DNA from: Clostridium sp.
GTDB taxonomy: Bacteria > Bacillota > Clostridia > Lachnospirales > Lachnospiraceae
NCBI GenBank assembly: GCA_016302185.1
Contig: JAEDOC010000086.1
Location: 1-8,922, forward strand
DNA length: 8,922 nucleotides
Direction of reading: 5' to 3'
Numbering within the stretch: the stretch's first letter is position 1; each line of letters starts with the position of its first letter. Made by a program: the position numbers and the translations under genes. The notes beneath the pieces are model-generated. The model was not told the DNA's origin. It saw only the letters and a program-made list of their open reading frames with translations, and ran no database searches. Positions 5,464 through 8,922 of the stretch are shown in pieces.

Positions 5464-7212
5464 ATGGCGGATATCACAATCAAAATCAATGGCAGGACAG
5501 TTACCGCCCCGGCCGGCTCCACCATTCTGGAAGCCGCCCGCCTGGCGAACATTGAGATTCCTACCTTGTGTTTCTTAAAAGAGATTAATGAAATCGGCGC
5601 ATGCCGTATCTGTGTGGTAGAGGTGAAGGGAGCCAGAACCCTGGTTGCTTCCTGTGTCTACCCGATTAATGAAGGTATGGAGGTCTGGACCAATACCCCG
5701 AAAGTACTGGAATCCAGAAAGAAAACCTTACAGTTATTACTCTCCAACCACAACCGCTCCTGCTTATCCTGTGTCAGAAGCGGCAACTGTGAACTGCAGA
5801 TGCTCTGCCGGGAGCTGGGTGTTGAGGATGAAGGTTTCTATGACGGTGAGAAGACTCCGTCGGAGATCGATGCTTCTGCGGCCCATATGCTTCGTGACAA
5901 CAGCAAATGTATCCTCTGCCGCCGCTGCTCTGCTGTCTGCGATCAGGTACAGGGAATCGGCGTCATCGGCCCCAACAACCGTGGCTTTTCCACCTGTATC
6001 GGCTCTGCTTTCGGTATGGGCTTAGGCGAAACCAGCTGTGTCTCCTGCGGTCAGTGTATCGCTGTCTGTCCGACAGGCGCTCTGCAGGAGAAGGATTCCA
6101 CCGGCAAGGTATTCGAGGCATTGGCAGATCCGGCCAAGCATGTGATTGTACAGACCGCTCCGGCTGTCCGTGCCGCACTTGGCGAGGAATTCGGCTACCC
6201 CATCGGAACCAACGTGGAAGGCAAAATGGTTTCCGCGCTCAAGATGCTGGGCTTTGACAAGGTATTCGATACCGATTTCAGCGCCGACTTAACCATCATG
6301 GAAGAGGCACATGAATTTATTGAGCGTGTGCAGAACGGCGGTGTACTTCCGATGATTACCTCCTGTTCTCCGGGCTGGATCAAATACTGTGAGCACTATT
6401 TCCCGGATATGACAGAGAATCTGTCCTCCTGCAAATCTCCGCAGCAGATGTTTGGCGCCATCGCCAAATCCTACTACGCAGAAAAGGCAGGCATCGCTCC
6501 GGAGGATATCGTATGCGTCAGCGTCATGCCGTGTACTGCAAAGAAATTTGAGATTGGCCGTGACGATCAGGCAGCCAACGGTGTTCCGGATGTGGATATC
6601 GCCCTTACCACCAGAGAGCTGGCCCGTATGATCCGCAAGGCCCGCATCAAATTCACCGAGCTTCCGGACGATGAGTTCGATGAACCATTAGGCATAAGCA
6701 CCGGTGCCGGTACAATCTTCGGCGCTACCGGCGGTGTAATGGAAGCAGCCCTTCGTACCGCAGTGGAAACACTGACCGGCGAAGAGCTTCCGTCTCCTGA
6801 CTTTACCGAGGTTCGCGGAACGCAGGGAATCAAAGAAGCCTCCTACAATGTAGCCGGTATGGAAGTAAAGATTGCCGTAGCCTCCGGTCTGAGCAACGCC
6901 AGAGAGCTTCTTAACCGCGTCAAATCCGGAGAAGCACAGTATCACTTCATTGAGATCATGGGTTGCCCCGGCGGTTGTGTCAACGGCGGCGGACAGCCGC
7001 AGCAGCCAGGCTATATCCGCAACACCGTGGATATCCGCGGTCTGCGTGCCAAGGTTCTCTACGATTCCGATAAGGCAGACACCATCCGGAAATCCCATGA
7101 GAATCCGGCCATCAAAGAGCTGTATGCCACCTACTTAGGTGAACCGGGAAGTGAGAAGGCACATCATCTGCTCCACACCACTTATGTAAAGAGAAAAATC
7201 AATGAAATCTAA
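5464..7212 (+). CDS. hydA: HydA, catalytic subunit of NAD-linked [FeFe] hydrogenase
   Basis: The 582-residue protein has the M3 modular layout. First is a plant-type [2Fe-2S] domain (Cys36, 47, 50, 64), then a His-Cys3 [4Fe-4S] site (His96, Cys100, 103, 109). Two [4Fe-4S] motifs follow (Cys149/152/155/159 and 192/195/198/202), then the H-cluster domain. H-cluster loops are TSCSPGW (299-305), MPCTAKKFE (355-363) and CPGGCVNGGGQP (501-512). Compared with C. pasteurianum CpI, known active-site residues map at a constant offset of two: A232-P233, E281, E284, R288, S321, C357, K360, M499, C501 and C505. The exception is Ser302, at the place of ligand Cys300. It lacks the C-terminal [2Fe-2S] extension I recall in Thermotoga HydA (about 645 residues). 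It reduces protons to H2 with electrons from ferredoxin and NADH through HydBC. GGAGG lies shortly before the start, and it is the last gene of the operon. Maturation genes hydEFG are not in the window. Confidence 0.97.
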   Translation: MADITIKINGRTVTAPAGSTILEAARLANIEIPTLCFLKEINEIGACRICVVEVKGARTLVASCVYPINEGMEVWTNTPKVLESRKKTLQLLLSNHNRSCLSCVRSGNCELQMLCRELGVEDEGFYDGEKTPSEIDASAAHMLRDNSKCILCRRCSAVCDQVQGIGVIGPNNRGFSTCIGSAFGMGLGETSCVSCGQCIAVCPTGALQEKDSTGKVFEALADPAKHVIVQTAPAVRAALGEEFGYPIGTNVEGKMVSALKMLGFDKVFDTDFSADLTIMEEAHEFIERVQNGGVLPMITSCSPGWIKYCEHYFPDMTENLSSCKSPQQMFGAIAKSYYAEKAGIAPEDIVCVSVMPCTAKKFEIGRDDQAANGVPDVDIALTTRELARMIRKARIKFTELPDDEFDEPLGISTGAGTIFGATGGVMEAALRTAVETLTGEELPSPDFTEVRGTQGIKEASYNVAGMEVKIAVASGLSNARELLNRVKSGEAQYHFIEIMGCPGGCVNGGGQPQQPGYIRNTVDIRGLRAKVLYDSDKADTIRKSHENPAIKELYATYLGEPGSEKAHHLLHTTYVKRKINEI

Positions 7213-7232
7213 TTTTCTCAAGCCATAAAAGA

Positions 7233-7272
7233 AACGGGAGGAAGCACCGCGTAACGGATGCTTCTTCCCGTT
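7233..7272. terminator. Bidirectional intrinsic terminator between hydA and the c-di-GMP gene
   Basis: AACGGGAGGAAGCA (7233-7246) pairs with TGCTTCTTCCCGTT (7259-7272) over 14 bases with a single G-U pair, and three further pairs can form inside the loop. A pyrimidine-rich tail follows on the plus strand; on the minus strand the stem is followed by TTCTTTTAT. It lies 20 bases after the hydA stop and 25 bases beyond the stop of the convergent gene, so it can end both transcripts. Confidence 0.8.
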
Positions 7273-7297
7273 CTTCTCTTCTATTCTTCACTTTCAA

Positions 7298-8922
7298 TTA
7301 TTCATTCAGCTTCTGCTCAAATTCTTCCATGGATAATACCCCGAAAAACAGATTTCCCTGCACCTCATTGCAGCCTGCCTGCCGTACAAACTCTTCCTGC
7401 CGCTCCGTCTCCACGCCCTCGCAGACCACATGGTACCCCATTCCGTTCAGAAGAGGAATCAGCTTCTCCAGGAACAAATGGCCCTTAGTTCTGACAAAAC
7501 AGCTATTCAGAAAGTTTTTGTCTACTTTGATAGTATTAAGCGGTACATCCAGCACCATATTCAGCACCGAATATCCGGCGCCAAAATCATCCAGTGCCGT
7601 TCGGATACCCGCTTCCTGCAGTTTTTTAAACAACCGGCGCACCTTCTCATATTCCGCAGCAGTTGCCGTCTCCGTCAATTCCACCTCAATCAGAGAAGGA
7701 GCAATACCATGACGTTTCAAAATCTCCAGAAATCGCTCCACCGTATTGTCCGCCGCAGTATGAAGAATGGAAAAATTAATCGACATCGGAACTACCTTTT
7801 TTCCTTCCCGGATACATCGTTCCAGAAACTCTGCGATCTTTTCCAAAACGTAAAAATCCAGCTCCAGAATCCGCCCGGTCTGCTCATACAGCGGGATAAA
7901 ATCTCCCGGATACATCACCGAACCATCCGGTCGTTCCCAGCGAAGCAGTGCCTCTGCTCCCAGCATGGTATGATCCGCCAGAGAAACTCTGGGCTGAAAA
8001 CATACCTTCATCTGCTGCTGTTCCAATGCAGAATTCAGTCCATATCGAATCTCATGCTCCAGACGGTATCTCTTCTCCAGAACCTTATCATAGACACAGA
8101 CACTTTCTCTGTCGTTCTCCCGTATCTGCCGTCTGGCATAGTTCGCCGCATCAATCGCCGCCGATGCACTGACGCAATCCGGAGGAATCCGGTAGATTCC
8201 GCTCCGAACCTTAAGCTGAATTCCAGGGAAACGCTGCTGCTGCCTCTGTACGAACTCTGCATTGATCCTGTGAACATCTTCAGCCACCTGCTTCAAAGCC
8301 TTCACTGTCGGCAGAAACAGAATAAACTGATCTGCCACCACTCTGGTAAAATAAACACCGGTCTCATGCTGTATACTTTCAATGATGTGACTGGCGAACT
8401 CACGCAGCACCTGATCGCCTGTATGATAACCGCATTTCTGATTGAAATACTTAAATCCTGCGAAATCACTGAATATCACCACGTAAGAGACTGCATTGCC
8501 ACCGACAATCATCCGATCCATTTCCTCCCGAAAACGGGTAAAAGAGAGCAGCCCCGTCAGAGAGTCGTACTCCGCCACGGATAAGATATCTCTGCGAAAA
8601 TCCCTTGGTTCGAGCGGCCCTTCTTTCCTAACTCCCGGAATTGAGTTCTCAAACTGCTCCGGCATATCACAGAATACAAACCGGTTTCTTCCCTGCGCCT
8701 TGGCTCGATAGAGCGCCCTATCTGCATTAGAAAACATCTGATTATACGTATATCCCCTGGTGTTGGCCGGAAGGAAACTGATGCCGACACTACATGTGGC
8801 CAAATAGCCCTCCTTAAAATCCAGCCCCCGCACCTCATCCATCAGTGCCGCCACCTTTTTTACCAGAGCGCCATGGCTGATATCTTTCATAAGAATCACG
8901 AATTCATCTCCACCTGCCCTCA
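7298..8922 (-). CDS. GGDEF-GGDEF-EAL cyclic-di-GMP enzyme (partial, N-terminus off the right edge)
   Basis: The visible 540 residues, numbered from the first complete codon, begin inside a first GGDEF domain. The GGDEF signature is at 3-7 (bases 8900-8914), and the typical NADRALYRAKAQGRNRF end is at about 66-82. A linker leads to a second GGDEF-like domain (about 117-240) that keeps DSLTGL and the GYHTGDQ segment but reads VADQF at 195-199 in place of GGDEF, so it is unlikely to make c-di-GMP. A full EAL phosphodiesterase domain follows (about 290-540), with EALLRW (323-328), SINFS, ELTET, DDFGAGYS (444-451), KVDKNF, EGVETE and VQGNLFF. All acidic metal ligands and the catalytic Lys and Glu that I know of are present, so it probably degrades c-di-GMP. 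Whether it also synthesises it depends on the first domain, whose I-site and start are not visible. N-terminal sensor or membrane domains are probable upstream. It is convergent with hydA. Confidence 0.93.
   Translation of the reverse strand, partial: RAGGDEFVILMKDISHGALVKKVAALMDEVRGLDFKEGYLATCSVGISFLPANTRGYTYNQMFSNADRALYRAKAQGRNRFVFCDMPEQFENSIPGVRKEGPLEPRDFRRDILSVAEYDSLTGLLSFTRFREEMDRMIVGGNAVSYVVIFSDFAGFKYFNQKCGYHTGDQVLREFASHIIESIQHETGVYFTRVVADQFILFLPTVKALKQVAEDVHRINAEFVQRQQQRFPGIQLKVRSGIYRIPPDCVSASAAIDAANYARRQIRENDRESVCVYDKVLEKRYRLEHEIRYGLNSALEQQQMKVCFQPRVSLADHTMLGAEALLRWERPDGSVMYPGDFIPLYEQTGRILELDFYVLEKIAEFLERCIREGKKVVPMSINFSILHTAADNTVERFLEILKRHGIAPSLIEVELTETATAAEYEKVRRLFKKLQEAGIRTALDDFGAGYSVLNMVLDVPLNTIKVDKNFLNSCFVRTKGHLFLEKLIPLLNGMGYHVVCEGVETERQEEFVRQAGCNEVQGNLFFGVLSMEEFEQKLNE

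Noticed and set aside
7430..8584. A long open frame of 384 codons on the plus strand
   Set aside because: It lies wholly opposite the GGDEF-EAL gene, has no ribosome binding site or recognisable domain, and its composition is that of an antisense frame of a conserved gene.

Overview
The window looks like the chromosome of an anaerobic Bacillota bacterium, most likely class Clostridia and plausibly Lachnospiraceae. This rests on strong AGGAGG-type ribosome binding sites, the gene order around an NAD-linked [FeFe] hydrogenase, and the style of the regulatory proteins. The species cannot be told from the sequence alone. I see no mobile element, CRISPR array, tRNA or rRNA.

Layout. Positions 1-1884 (minus strand) hold a tight three-gene operon read leftwards: a small DRTGG-domain protein, an RsbW-like ATPase (anti-sigma/serine-kinase fold), and a divergent ferredoxin-plus-H-cluster protein of the sensory hydrogenase (HydS) type, which runs off the left edge. 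Positions 1885-2197 are an AT-rich divergent promoter region with a good Rex-type operator at 2043-2060. Positions 2198-7212 (plus strand) hold a five-gene operon: hydC (NuoE-like), a stand-alone GHKL ATPase, a small thioredoxin-fold [2Fe-2S] protein, hydB (NuoF-like flavoprotein) and hydA (the catalytic [FeFe] subunit). A strong hairpin at 7233-7272 sits between hydA and a convergent gene, and can terminate both. Positions 7298-8922 (minus strand) hold a c-di-GMP enzyme with two GGDEF domains and one EAL domain, cut off by the right edge.

How the genes work together. HydA, HydB and HydC would form the soluble trimeric hydrogenase that couples NAD(H) and ferredoxin to H2, probably by electron bifurcation, and so disposes of fermentation electrons. 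The Rex-like site suggests that the NADH/NAD+ ratio controls the promoter region. The HydS-like protein, with its altered H-cluster surroundings, is a candidate H2 or redox sensor. The two ATPases and the DRTGG protein look like its signalling partners, although the window contains no obvious target such as a sigma factor, STAS protein or phosphatase. The c-di-GMP gene is probably an independent neighbour.

The most notable points are these: a Ser at the position of a normally essential H-cluster ligand Cys in HydA; the reciprocal change in HydS, where the ligand Cys is kept and the proton-relay Cys is lost; the missing cluster ligand in the small [2Fe-2S] protein; and the two different ATPases of unknown partner that flank the Rex site.
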